Below, piece after piece: positions 25,259 through 34,190 of a stretch of DNA of 64,000 bases; the stretch's first letter is position 1, and each line of letters opens with the position of its first letter. The stretch is taken from NCBI GenBank assembly GCA_035452965.1, contig DAOTCE010000003.1, positions 62,001 through 126,000 of the forward strand, in the 5' to 3' direction. Below the pieces are notes generated by a model, which searched no databases, was not told the origin of the DNA, and saw nothing but the letters and a program-made list of their open reading frames with translations. The translations under genes were made by a program, and so were the position numbers. This stretch comes from Candidatus Paceibacterota bacterium. GTDB taxonomy: Bacteria > Verrucomicrobiota > Verrucomicrobiia > Limisphaerales > UBA8199.

Positions 25259-25581
25259 ATCCACTGCCCCTGAGTGAACGGCCCGAAGTCTATTTCACGG
25301 TTGCAGCGCTCCTGCTGGCCATTGGCATCTTTGGCCTGCTGCGGCGTCGCACCCTGATCGGCATGCTCATTTCCGGCGAGCTTGTCTTCTCCGCCGCCTC
25401 GCTCAATCTCATGACATTCAACCGGTTCAGGGCCCCAGACCCCGCCGTGGGGCAGATTTTTGTCCTGTTCATCATGGGGCTGGCGGCTGCCGAGATCGCT
25501 ATCGCCCTCAGCATCATCATCGCTGTCTATCGCAACTACCGCTCTGTCAAAACCCGGGAGCTCAGTGAGTTGAACGGATAG
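25255..25581 (+). CDS. nuoK: NADH-quinone oxidoreductase subunit K
   Basis: A three-helix membrane subunit of 108 residues. Helix 2 carries the conserved Glu in GELVFSAASLNLMTF and helix 3 the Glu in GLAAAEIAIALSIIIAVYR. Both are on the central hydrophilic axis of complex I. An ATGA overlap couples it to nuoJ. The MrpD-like gene begins four bases after its stop. Confidence 0.93.
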   Translation: MNPLPLSERPEVYFTVAALLLAIGIFGLLRRRTLIGMLISGELVFSAASLNLMTFNRFRAPDPAVGQIFVLFIMGLAAAEIAIALSIIIAVYRNYRSVKTRELSELNG

Positions 25582-25585
25582 GGGA

Positions 25586-27058
25586 ATGGAATCCACTCAC
25601 GACATCAGGCTGCTCCTCGCGGTTTTGGCCCCGCTCCTCGGCGCCGGCCTCGTGATGGCCGCCGGCAAGCGGCCCAACGTGCGCGAAACCTGCTCCTTCC
25701 TCGCCGCGGCCACGCTCTTCATCATCACCGCTTCACTGGTGTCGGACGTCCACGCCGGGAAGAAGCTCTATTTCTGCGTCTTCGATCTATTGCCGGGCCT
25801 GAGCGTCGCGCTGCGGGCGGACGCCTTGTCCATGGTCTTCGCTCTGTCGGCGTCGTTCCTGTGGGTCGTCACCGTCTTCTACTCGGCGGGCTACATGCGC
25901 GGACTCCACGAGCATGCGCAGACCCGCTTCAACACCTGCTTTGCGCTGGCCTTGTTCGGCGCGATCGGCTGCGCCTTCGCTGACAATCTCCTCACCTTGT
26001 ATCTCTTCTACGAGATCGTCAGCATCTGCACCTATCCGCTTGTGGCGCACCATCAGGATGCAGAAAGCTACGAGAGCGGCAGGAAGTACCTCACCTACCT
26101 TACCGGCGCCGCCAAGGGGCTGTTGCTGCCGGCGTTGGTCGTGATCTATGTCCTGAATGGGAACCTGGACTTCGCCAACAACATCAGCACCGGCATCCTG
26201 CCCCCGGACGTCAACCGCTGGGTGACAACGGCTCTCTATGCCTGCTGCATTCTCGGCTTCGCCAAGAACGCTGTGATGCCGCTCCACCACTGGCTCCCCA
26301 GCGCCATGGTCGCCCCCACCCCGGTCAGCGCGCTGCTCCACGCCGTCGCGGTGGTCAAGGTCGGCGTATTCTCCACCGTGCGCGTCATGTTGCACGTCTT
26401 CGGCGTGGACACGATGCAGGCGCTTAACCTCGGCCTCCCCACTGCCTATTTCGTCTCCATTACCATCGTCGTTGCTTCTATCATCGCGTTGAGCAAGGAC
26501 AATCTGAAAATGCGGCTGGCCTACTCCACCGTCAGCCAGCTCTCCTATATCATTCTCGGCGTGGCGTTGTTGCAGCCGGCCGGCATCGAGGGCGGCCTCG
26601 TTCACATCGCGAATCACGCCTTCTCGAAGATTACGCTGTTCTTCTGCGCCGGTGCCATCTATGTCGCCACGCACAAGAAGAACATCTCAGAGATGAGCGG
26701 CCTGGGGCGCATGATGCCGTTCACCTTCGGCGCGTTCGCCCTCGCCTCGCTTAGCATGATTGGCGCCCCGCCGGTTGCCGGCTTCGTTACCAAATGGTAC
26801 CTGCTCAAAGGCGCGTTCGATGCGCGCTCGGTCGGCATCATCATCGTGCTGCTCGCCAGCACACTGCTCAACGCGGCCTACTTCGCCCCGGTCGTCTACA
26901 GCGCCTTCTTCGGGGAGCCCTCGCGGGCAGACCTGGAACACCAGCACCGGGAGGCCCATCCCGCGATGGTGATTCCCCTCACCGTCACCGCCGCCATTTC
27001 AGTAATGATCGGCCTCTACCCCGGCTTCTTCATGAGATTCGTCCACGCCGTCCTGTAA
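25586..27058 (+). CDS. MrpD/NuoL-like proton-conducting antiporter subunit, first copy
   Basis: A polytopic membrane protein of 490 residues with about fourteen helices of the Proton_antipo_M family. The channel helix reads MPLHHWLPSAMVAPTPVSALLHAVAVVKVGVF, given here as its key landmarks: PLHHWLP, the APTPVSALLHA turn and the VVK lysine. This pattern is nearer to MrpD/HyfB-type antiporter subunits than to standard NuoL, and it lacks NuoL's long lateral C-terminal helix. It occupies the position where nuoL is normally found. Its role would be an additional proton or sodium channel in the membrane arm. Confidence 0.85.
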   Translation: MESTHDIRLLLAVLAPLLGAGLVMAAGKRPNVRETCSFLAAATLFIITASLVSDVHAGKKLYFCVFDLLPGLSVALRADALSMVFALSASFLWVVTVFYSAGYMRGLHEHAQTRFNTCFALALFGAIGCAFADNLLTLYLFYEIVSICTYPLVAHHQDAESYESGRKYLTYLTGAAKGLLLPALVVIYVLNGNLDFANNISTGILPPDVNRWVTTALYACCILGFAKNAVMPLHHWLPSAMVAPTPVSALLHAVAVVKVGVFSTVRVMLHVFGVDTMQALNLGLPTAYFVSITIVVASIIALSKDNLKMRLAYSTVSQLSYIILGVALLQPAGIEGGLVHIANHAFSKITLFFCAGAIYVATHKKNISEMSGLGRMMPFTFGAFALASLSMIGAPPVAGFVTKWYLLKGAFDARSVGIIIVLLASTLLNAAYFAPVVYSAFFGEPSRADLEHQHREAHPAMVIPLTVTAAISVMIGLYPGFFMRFVHAVL

Positions 27059-27333
27059 TGAACCTTGCCAGGCTAATCGAGTATCTGGGCGAGCGGTTAA
27101 AGACCGTTAAGCGAGCCTGCATCGGAGTGCTCGTGCTGCTCGCTTTGGTGGATATCCTCCTCGTGGGCAAGAGTGAGGCCCACACGGCGGCGGAGCACGT
27201 CCCGGCGTTCTGGTCCATCTTCGGCTTCGTCGGCTGCGCGCTGCTCATCGTTCTTTCCAAGTGGTATGGCCACCTGGGCATCATGACGCGCGAGGACTAC
27301 TACGAGGAAGAAAAGGAGCGAGCCGATGAATAG
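27058..27333 (+). CDS. Small two-helix membrane protein between the MrpD-like genes
   Basis: A 91-residue protein with two hydrophobic segments: CIGVLVLLALVDILLVG, and then FWSIFGFVGCALLIVLSKW. A conserved-looking MTREDYYEEEKERADE acidic tail follows. It starts at the ATG that overlaps the upstream stop (TAATG) and overlaps the next gene by eight bases. Similar small proteins occur, as I recall, beside MrpD-like genes in some deltaproteobacterial complex I operons. It is probably an accessory membrane subunit, but the function is not established. Confidence 0.75.
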   Translation: MNLARLIEYLGERLKTVKRACIGVLVLLALVDILLVGKSEAHTAAEHVPAFWSIFGFVGCALLIVLSKWYGHLGIMTREDYYEEEKERADE

Positions 27334-29143
27334 TTTCTGGCTCCATCCTTCGCTGATCCTGATCCTGGGCAGCCTGCTGCTGCTGGGGGTGCCTGCGCGG
27401 CTGAAGAAGGCTTACCTGTTGCTGGTGCCGATCCTGGTCTTTGCCCGGATCCTGGCGCTGCCCCACGTGCCGCAGGGGGAGCAGCTCCTGCTTGGCAAGG
27501 TGCAGTTCCTGGACTGGACGCTGGTGTTTGGCCGCGTGGACGCCCTCAGCCACGTCTTCGGCTACATCATGAGCCTGATGTGCATCCTGAGCACCTTATA
27601 CGGCGTGCATGTCAAGGACGACTGGCAGCACATCGCTTCGTGGTTCTATGTTGCCGGTTCCATCGGCTGCATCTACGCGGGGGACTTCGTCACCTTGTTC
27701 CTGTTCTGGGAGGTGATGGCTTTCTCCTCGGTGTTCCTCATCTGGTTCCGACGCCGGCGCGAATCGCTGGGCGCGGGATATCGTTACTTGCTCGTGCACG
27801 TCGCGGGTGGGGTGGCTTTGCTCGCTGGCATTGTGCTTCATTGCAACGCCCCGGGAAACAACTGGTCCTTCACCCTTCTGGATGTCCAGCACCCGACCGC
27901 CGCCATGTATCTCATTATGGCGGGGTTCATTCTCAACGCCGCCGTCCCGCCGCTGCACGCCTGGCTGCCGGACGCTTACGGCGAAGCCACCTTCAACGGC
28001 TCCGTCTTCCTCTGCGCCTTTACCACCAAGACCGCTGTCTATGCCCTCTGCCGTGGTTTCGCCGGCATGGATATCCTCGTGCCGCTAGGCGTCATCATGG
28101 CCCTTTACGGTGTTGTCTACGCCGTGCTGGAGAACGACTGCCGCCGCCTGCTCGCCTACCACATCATCAGCCAGGTCGGCTACATGGTGGTGGGCGTGGG
28201 CCTGGGCACGCAGATGGCCATCAACGGCGCCTGTGCGCACGCCTTCGCCCATATCCTCTACAAGGGACTGCTCTTCATGGGCTGCGGCGCGGTGCTGCAT
28301 ATGACCGGCCAGAGCAAGTTCACCGAGCTGGGCGGGTTGTGGAAGAAGATGCCCTGGACTTTTGTGTTCACCCTCATCGGTGGCCTTTCGATCTCCGCCT
28401 TCCCGCTCTTCAGCGGTTTCGTCAGCAAGTCCATGATCGTCAGCGCGGGGTTCGAGGAGCACAAGTACTGGGTCGGCTTCCTCCTGCTGCTCGCCTCCTC
28501 GGGCACGTTCCTGCACACCGGGCTGAAGGTCCCTTACTTCATCTGGTTCGGCAAGAACCGGCCCCGGCAGGAAACCTGGGACCGCGCCGCCGAGCCGCCG
28601 TGGAACATGAACGCCGCCATGATCATCGCCTCGGCGCTCTGCATCTTCATCGGGTGCTATACCCCGTACCTCTACAAGATGCTGCCGTATCCGGACCTGG
28701 CTGCCGAGTATCATCCTTACACCGCCTACCATATCTCCGAGACCCTCCAGATTTTGCTCTTCACCGGGCTGGGCTTCTTCCTGTTGCTCAAGAAGCTGGT
28801 GCCCACCCCCACGATCAGCCTGGACATGGACTGGTTCTACCGCCAAGGCGGGCGTGTCTTTCTGTGGCTGGCCCGCAAGCCCGCCCAGGCCGCCGACACA
28901 TTCATCGGTGAACTCTATCGCCTGGCTGGACTGGTGCCGCTCATGATCAGCGCCCGCGCTTCCGCTCTGTTCGACAACGAGGTTATTGACGGCGCCGTGG
29001 ACGGTCTCGCCAGCACCATCCAAGGCATCGGCCGACGCCTGCGCCTCGCCCAGCGTGGCCAGATGCAGCAGAACCTGGCCTTCGCCTTCGCCGTCGCTGC
29101 CGCCCTGCTCATTGCCTATTGGTTATTGGCTATCGGCGATTGA
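27326..29143 (+). CDS. MrpD/NuoL-like proton-conducting antiporter subunit, second copy
   Basis: A 605-residue membrane protein of the same superfamily but clearly different from the first copy. The channel segment shows PPLHAWLPDAYGEATFNGSVFL followed by AFTTKTAVYALCRGF (key residues Pro-Pro-Leu-His and the Lys of TTK), the pattern of Na+/H+ antiporter subunit D proteins. The second channel lysine lies in HILYKGLLFMGCGAV. A C-terminal extension from about residue 460 carries further helices and could serve as the lateral arm normally supplied by NuoL. It is followed two bases later by nuoM. Confidence 0.85.
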   Translation: MNSFWLHPSLILILGSLLLLGVPARLKKAYLLLVPILVFARILALPHVPQGEQLLLGKVQFLDWTLVFGRVDALSHVFGYIMSLMCILSTLYGVHVKDDWQHIASWFYVAGSIGCIYAGDFVTLFLFWEVMAFSSVFLIWFRRRRESLGAGYRYLLVHVAGGVALLAGIVLHCNAPGNNWSFTLLDVQHPTAAMYLIMAGFILNAAVPPLHAWLPDAYGEATFNGSVFLCAFTTKTAVYALCRGFAGMDILVPLGVIMALYGVVYAVLENDCRRLLAYHIISQVGYMVVGVGLGTQMAINGACAHAFAHILYKGLLFMGCGAVLHMTGQSKFTELGGLWKKMPWTFVFTLIGGLSISAFPLFSGFVSKSMIVSAGFEEHKYWVGFLLLLASSGTFLHTGLKVPYFIWFGKNRPRQETWDRAAEPPWNMNAAMIIASALCIFIGCYTPYLYKMLPYPDLAAEYHPYTAYHISETLQILLFTGLGFFLLLKKLVPTPTISLDMDWFYRQGGRVFLWLARKPAQAADTFIGELYRLAGLVPLMISARASALFDNEVIDGAVDGLASTIQGIGRRLRLAQRGQMQQNLAFAFAVAAALLIAYWLLAIGD

Positions 29144-29145
29144 CC

Positions 29146-30696
29146 ATGCATGCTGACTCCAGCGAAACCGGTCACTTGCTGAGCGTCCTGATCTTCAGCC
29201 CGCTGCTGCTGGCCGCGATCGCGACCTTCCTGCGCAATGAACGGGCTTTGCGCTGGTGGACCTTGTTCGCCACCTCCGGCATCGCCCTGCTTTCCCTCCA
29301 GCTTTGGTGGGACTTCGACCCCACGACCGCCGCCTTCCAGTTCACCGAGTTCGCGGATTGGATTCCGGCCCTCAAGATCAAATACTCCGTCGGCATAGAC
29401 GGCATCAGCCTCCTGTTGGTTCTGCTCACGACGCTCATCATGCCGCTCTGCGTCCTGTGCTCCTGGCGCTACATCCAGGCCCGGCTCAAGGAGTTCATGA
29501 TCTGCCTGCTGGTGATGGAGAGCGCGATGATCGGCGTGTTCTGCGCACTGGACTTCGTCCTCTTCTTCGTTTTCTGGGAAGCCATGCTGATCCCGATGGC
29601 CCTGCTCATCGGCGTCTGGGGCGGCCCGCGCAGGATCTACGCCGCCCTCAAGTTCTTCATCTACACCATGGCCGGCTCGGTCCTGCTGCTCGTCTCCATC
29701 ATCGCTCTCCGCCTCAAGGTCGGCAGCTTCAGCATCCCCGACATGATGGGCCAGGATTATCCCCTCAGCTTCCAGATCTGGGTCTTCCTCGCCTTCTTCA
29801 TCTCGTTCGCCATCAAGGTGCCGATGTTCCCCTTCCACACCTGGCTGCCGGCCGCCCACGTCGAAGCCCCGACCGCCGGCAGCGTGCTCCTGGCGAGCAT
29901 CCTCCTTAAAATGGGCACCTACGGCTTCCTCCGCTTCTCCCTGCCCATCACGCCCTATGCAACCCACCTTTTCACGCCCTACATCCTCTGGCTGTCGGTG
30001 GCCGCCATTCTCTACGGCGGCCTGACTTCGCTGGCGCAGACCGATCTCAAGAAGCTGGTCGCCTACTCCAGCGTCGCTCACATGGGCTTTGCCACGCTTG
30101 GAATCTTCGCCCTTAACGAGCTCGGCATCCAGGGCGCTGTGTTCGTCATGATCAACCACGGCATCACCACTGGCGCGCTCTTCATCGTCGTGGGCCTCAT
30201 CTACGAGCGGCTGCACACGCGCGACCTCGCCCAAACCGCCGGCATGGGCAGGACCATGCCCGTCTTCGCCATGTTTGCCGGCGTGTTCGCCCTGTCCTCC
30301 CTCGCTTTTCCCGGCACCAACAGCTTCATCGGCGAACTCCTGGTCCTGGCTGGCGGCTTCAAGCTCGCCGCCGAAAACCCGGCCTTCATTGCCGCCATGA
30401 TCCTCGTCGTTCCCGGCGTGGTGCTCGCCGCCGCCTACATGCTCCGCATGCTGCAACGAGTCGCCTACGGCGGCACCCGCAACCCCGACCACTCCGGCCT
30501 GCTGGACCTGAACCTGCGCGAGATACTTACCCTCGCCCCGCTGTTGCTTCTCGTCTTCTGGATCGGTCTCCACCCCGCCCCCTTCACCCGCGTCATGGAG
30601 AAGACGGTGCAGAACCTCCTGGCGCAAACTCAACGCCCATCCGGCGTCATTACCGCAACGCACTCCTCGCCCCCCGCCACCGCCAACCACCCATGA
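29146..30696 (+). CDS. nuoM: NADH-quinone oxidoreductase subunit M
   Basis: A 516-residue antiporter-like subunit. FFVFWEAMLIPMALLIGVWGG contains the conserved Glu and Pro of helix 5. VPMFPFHTWLPAAHVEAPTAGSVLLA contains the helix 7 Lys/His channel residues, seen here as landmarks KVPMFPFHTWLP and EAPTAGSV. KKLVAYSSVAHMGF is also typical of NuoM. Start 29146 is chosen over a GTG nine codons earlier because it follows the previous stop directly. The stop overlaps nuoN (ATGA). Confidence 0.93.
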   Translation: MHADSSETGHLLSVLIFSPLLLAAIATFLRNERALRWWTLFATSGIALLSLQLWWDFDPTTAAFQFTEFADWIPALKIKYSVGIDGISLLLVLLTTLIMPLCVLCSWRYIQARLKEFMICLLVMESAMIGVFCALDFVLFFVFWEAMLIPMALLIGVWGGPRRIYAALKFFIYTMAGSVLLLVSIIALRLKVGSFSIPDMMGQDYPLSFQIWVFLAFFISFAIKVPMFPFHTWLPAAHVEAPTAGSVLLASILLKMGTYGFLRFSLPITPYATHLFTPYILWLSVAAILYGGLTSLAQTDLKKLVAYSSVAHMGFATLGIFALNELGIQGAVFVMINHGITTGALFIVVGLIYERLHTRDLAQTAGMGRTMPVFAMFAGVFALSSLAFPGTNSFIGELLVLAGGFKLAAENPAFIAAMILVVPGVVLAAAYMLRMLQRVAYGGTRNPDHSGLLDLNLREILTLAPLLLLVFWIGLHPAPFTRVMEKTVQNLLAQTQRPSGVITATHSSPPATANHP

Positions 30697-32168
30697 CGCT
30701 CCCTGCCCTCCTCGCCTTTCTTCCCGAGCTTGTGCTCCTGCTCGGCGCGCTGGTGCTCTTCTTCATCACGCTGGGCGAGAACCGCGCGCGCCAGGCCCGC
30801 ATGGCGGCGTTCCTGACCGCTTGCGTCACGATCATCGCCTGCGGATTCGCTCTTTTCCAGCAAGCCACCTTGTTCAGCGGCGCCTACCGCGTGGACCTCT
30901 TCTCCCAGGTTCTCAAAGTAGTCTTTGCCTTTGGCTTCCCGCTGGTCCTGCTCTTGAGCGGCGACCTCGAAGACATTCGCGAGGACGTCAAGCCCGAGTA
31001 CTATCTCTTCCTTACCCTGTGCGTTGCCGGCCTGGTTATGCTCGTGAGCTGCGTGGACCTCATCACCCTCGTCATCGCCCTCGAAGTCTCCGCGTTTCCG
31101 CTCTACTTCATGGTCGCCATGCGCCGCGAACGCGAAGGCCAGCGCGTCCAGATGGAATCGGCCATCAAATACATCATGTTCGGCGTCGCCGCCAACGGCG
31201 TGATGTTCTTCGGCATGAGCTACCTCTTCGGGCTCACCGGAACGACCTCCCTCACCGAACTCCTGCCCCGTCTCCAGCCGGTGATCCAGAGCCCGATGGC
31301 CATCGTCGGCCTCGCCCTGACCTTCTGCGGCCTTTACTACAAGCTCGCCATTCTCCCCTTCCACTTCTGGACGCCGGACGTCTATCAGGGCGCCTCCAAC
31401 GAAACCGCCGGCCTCGTCGCCTCGCTGCCCAAGCTCGGCGCCGTCGCCGTCCTCGTGCGCTTTGTCTCCCTGGCCTCGCCGGGCAACCACTCCGTCGCCC
31501 TCATGCTGGCCATCCTTGCCGCGGCCTCCATGTTCTACGGAAACCTCATCGCTCTCATCCAGAAGGACTTTAAGCGCCTGCTCGGCTTCTCCGGCATCGC
31601 CCATGCCGGCTACGCCCTCATCGGCTTTGTCGCCCTCGACACCTTCGGCTACACCGCCGCCCTTTACTACATCATCGGCTACCTCCTCATGGTGCTGGCG
31701 TGCTTCGTGGTCATCTGCAAGGTCTCGTCCGACGGCACCAATGTCTCCCTCGACGACCTCGCCGGCCTGCACCGCCGCGCCCCGCTGCTCGCGGTGACGC
31801 TGGTGGTGGGTGTGTTTGCCCTGGCGGGCATTCCGCCCTTCGTTGGCTTCATGGGCAAGCTCAGCCTGCTGACCGCCGCCCTGGAGAAGGGCTATCTCCT
31901 CCTGGTGATCATCGCCATGGTCAACGCCGCCATTGCCGTTTACTACTACCTCTGCGTCGTCCGCGAAGCCTGCTTCCGCGACCCCGGCGACCGTCCTCCC
32001 ATCCAGCTCGACTGGTCCACCAAGACCCTTTGTGTGCTGCTCATCGCGGGCATTCTCGCTCTCGGCATCGCCCCCGGCCAGGTCCTGGAGACCCTCTCCA
32101 CCTCGGTCGCCGCGGCCACCGGCACCGCTCCGCCAGCCGCCTCTGTCATTACCGACGTCATTCGCTGA
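30693..32168 (+). CDS. nuoN: NADH-quinone oxidoreductase subunit N
   Basis: The last gene of the operon, 491 residues, with fourteen predicted helices. Landmarks are LPFHFWTPDVYQGASNETAGLVASLPK (PFHFWTPDVYQGA with the downstream Lys) and KRLLGFSGIAHAGYAL, both diagnostic of NuoN. With nuoM and the two MrpD-like proteins it makes four antiporter-type subunits, one more than in standard complex I. No convincing terminator follows; the next gene is convergent. Confidence 0.93.
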   Translation: MTLPALLAFLPELVLLLGALVLFFITLGENRARQARMAAFLTACVTIIACGFALFQQATLFSGAYRVDLFSQVLKVVFAFGFPLVLLLSGDLEDIREDVKPEYYLFLTLCVAGLVMLVSCVDLITLVIALEVSAFPLYFMVAMRREREGQRVQMESAIKYIMFGVAANGVMFFGMSYLFGLTGTTSLTELLPRLQPVIQSPMAIVGLALTFCGLYYKLAILPFHFWTPDVYQGASNETAGLVASLPKLGAVAVLVRFVSLASPGNHSVALMLAILAAASMFYGNLIALIQKDFKRLLGFSGIAHAGYALIGFVALDTFGYTAALYYIIGYLLMVLACFVVICKVSSDGTNVSLDDLAGLHRRAPLLAVTLVVGVFALAGIPPFVGFMGKLSLLTAALEKGYLLLVIIAMVNAAIAVYYYLCVVREACFRDPGDRPPIQLDWSTKTLCVLLIAGILALGIAPGQVLETLSTSVAAATGTAPPAASVITDVIR

Positions 32169-32249
32169 GCTCGGCTCTCCCCCGGTATTACCGTCCGGCC
32201 TGCCGGCGTTATGGCCGAACAGGCAACTGGTCAATCGCGGCGGCCAGCT

Positions 32250-33641
32250 TCAATCCGCCACGCCCAGACGCTTCTGAAGTTCTTCGAGTGAAACGCCCTT
32301 GGTCTCCGGAAGGAACCTGGCCACCAGCACGAACTGCACGATCATCATCGCCGCGAAGAAGCCGAACGCGTAGGGTGCCCCGCCGCCCGATTTCCCCACC
32401 ACCACCGGGAACGACCAGCTCACCCCGAGACACAGCACCCAGACCAGGCAGGTAACGGCAGCCGATCCCGAGGCGCGGACCGCGTTGGGCAGCAGTTCAT
32501 TGATGATCACCCAGACCACCGCCCCCTGCGAATAGGCGTGGGTGCCGACGATCCCCATCAGCGCGGCGATTACAATCCAGCCCTGCGCATGCGTAGCGAA
32601 GACCCATGCCGCCAGCAGATGGGACATGACAAACGTGACCGATCCGACCAGCAGCAGGGCTTTGCGCCCGACGCGGTCAATAAGCGCCATCGCCAGAATC
32701 GTCATCACCAGGTTGGTGAAGCCAATAATGACCGATTGCATTAACGCGCTCGCCTGGTCGGCGCCGGCCATGCGGAAGATGTCCGCCGAGTAATAGAGCA
32801 CCGCGTTGATGCCATCGAGCTGGTTGAATGCGGCGATCATGCAAGCCAGCAGCAGCGGCGTAAGATACTTGCGCTGGAAAAGGCGCTGCTGCGCACCGCC
32901 CATCTCAGCTTTGAGGGAGGCGGCAATCGCCCCAGCTTCCTCTGCCGGGCTTTCATGCCCAAACCGTGCCAGCACCGCCTCGGCTTGCTCGCGTCGGCCC
33001 CGCTTCACCAGCCAGCGCGGGCTCTCGGGAATCAGCAGCGCCGTCAGCAGGAACGCCACCGCGGGCGCCGTCATGATCCCGAACATCCAGCGCCACGCCG
33101 TCGGATGATCGGCGCCCATTGCGAGCGCCACGAGGTAGTTGGAGAAATAGGCCGCCAGGATCCCGAGCACGATGTTCAACTGGCTGACCGCCACCAGCAG
33201 CCCGCGCCGCCGGGCGGGGGCGATTTCCGTGATATACATCGGGCAGACCACCGAGGCCCCGCCCACCGCCACCCCGCCCAGCCAGCGGAAGAACAGCAGG
33301 GCATACCAGTTCCAGGCCAGCGCGCAGCCCAACGCTGCGATGACAAACAGCACCGCCAGCCAGGCCAGCACCGGACGCCGCCCCCACCAATCCGCCGGCC
33401 GGCCCACCAGCAGCGATCCGACCATCGTCCCCAGGAGCGCGCTGGACACCGTGAAGCCGAGCAAGTTGTCGTTGAGCGCGTACACCTGTCGCAGGGCGTC
33501 AGTCGTGCCGGAAATGACGGCGGTGTCGAAGCCAAAGAGCAGTGAGCCGAGTGCTGCCACGATCGCGCTGAGCAACAGGACTCCGCTCCTGCCGTGGCGA
33601 GGGCTGGTGGTTTTGGGGTCAATTGCGAGCGGGGTGTCCAT
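32250..33641 (-). CDS. Sugar porter family MFS transporter
   Basis: A complete twelve-helix sugar transporter. Landmarks in order are GSLLFGFDTAVISG (helix 1), GRPADWWGRRPVL (loop 2-3), RWLGGVAVGGASVV, ITEIAPARRRG, PESPRWLVKRG after helix 6, QLDGINAVLYYS in helix 7, IDRVGRK in loop 8-9, and the PETKG C-terminal signature. Start 33641 (MDTPLAID) is preferred; the frame is open 27 codons further, but that stretch has no conserved character. It is convergent with nuoN and is the second sugar porter of the window. Confidence 0.92.
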   Translation of the reverse strand: MDTPLAIDPKTTSPRHGRSGVLLLSAIVAALGSLLFGFDTAVISGTTDALRQVYALNDNLLGFTVSSALLGTMVGSLLVGRPADWWGRRPVLAWLAVLFVIAALGCALAWNWYALLFFRWLGGVAVGGASVVCPMYITEIAPARRRGLLVAVSQLNIVLGILAAYFSNYLVALAMGADHPTAWRWMFGIMTAPAVAFLLTALLIPESPRWLVKRGRREQAEAVLARFGHESPAEEAGAIAASLKAEMGGAQQRLFQRKYLTPLLLACMIAAFNQLDGINAVLYYSADIFRMAGADQASALMQSVIIGFTNLVMTILAMALIDRVGRKALLLVGSVTFVMSHLLAAWVFATHAQGWIVIAALMGIVGTHAYSQGAVVWVIINELLPNAVRASGSAAVTCLVWVLCLGVSWSFPVVVGKSGGGAPYAFGFFAAMMIVQFVLVARFLPETKGVSLEELQKRLGVAD

Positions 33642-33738
33642 AATCATGGCTTTGTTTGGTGGCCGACATCGGGCGGCCATTGTAGCGGGTGCCGCCAGTG
33701 GTTCAAACATTTGGTGTTTCACGGATTTCCGGTGAGCA

Positions 33739-34031
33739 CCGATAGCAATTCGTCCTCTCGCAGGCCCTTTCTTACTTTCACCACCACCCCCGGACGGGCT
33801 CGACGCCGTTGCGCCGGTCGTACGCTGGCGTTGGCGTGCGGATGGCTGGACGATAGCTTGTTAGTGCGGTCTGGCCCCGGTGTGTATCCCATGGGGAGCG
33901 CTCCCCATGGGATACACACCGGGGCACCACCGTGCCGTAACCGTATCGCCACGCCAGGGGTACTTGGGTCAGCGGGGGCTGGAGAGGGTAGGTAGGCAGC
34001 AGTACTGTCCAAAATTTGGACAGTGCGCGGG
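33739..34031. repeat. Dispersed intergenic palindromic element, copy 3
   Basis: The core is a perfect 52-base palindrome at 33874-33925 (GCCCCGGTGTGTATCCCATG and its complement). The left arm shares GACGGGCTCGACGCCGTT and TTGTTAGTGCGGTC with copy 1, and both copies begin at CCGATAGC. The right arm shares GGGGCACCACCGT with copy 1 and ends in the ACTGTCCAAA/TTTGGACAGT palindrome at 34004-34024 plus GCGCGGGC. It fills most of the 550-base gap upstream of the sugar porter. The remaining bases to 34190 show nothing recognisable. Confidence 0.88.
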
Positions 34032-34190
34032 CTGGGGCCATCCAGGCGGTGCGGGTTAGAAACTCCTTCGGCGGTTCTCCGAAATCCGTCAGGAATCAAG
34101 CAGATTGAGGAGGCTGTGTGGACGCCGGATGCAGCTTGACCGTACTGCCGGACAAGCCACGCGTCGTTGCGCGGGCGGGTCGCCTCTCCA

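Noticed and set aside
29116..32234. Two long minus-strand open frames (over 500 codons each) opposite nuoM and nuoN
   Set aside because: They are antisense to genes with complete complex I motifs and have low-complexity Glu/Gly/Asp/Arg-rich translations, as expected for the reverse strand of GC-rich coding DNA.
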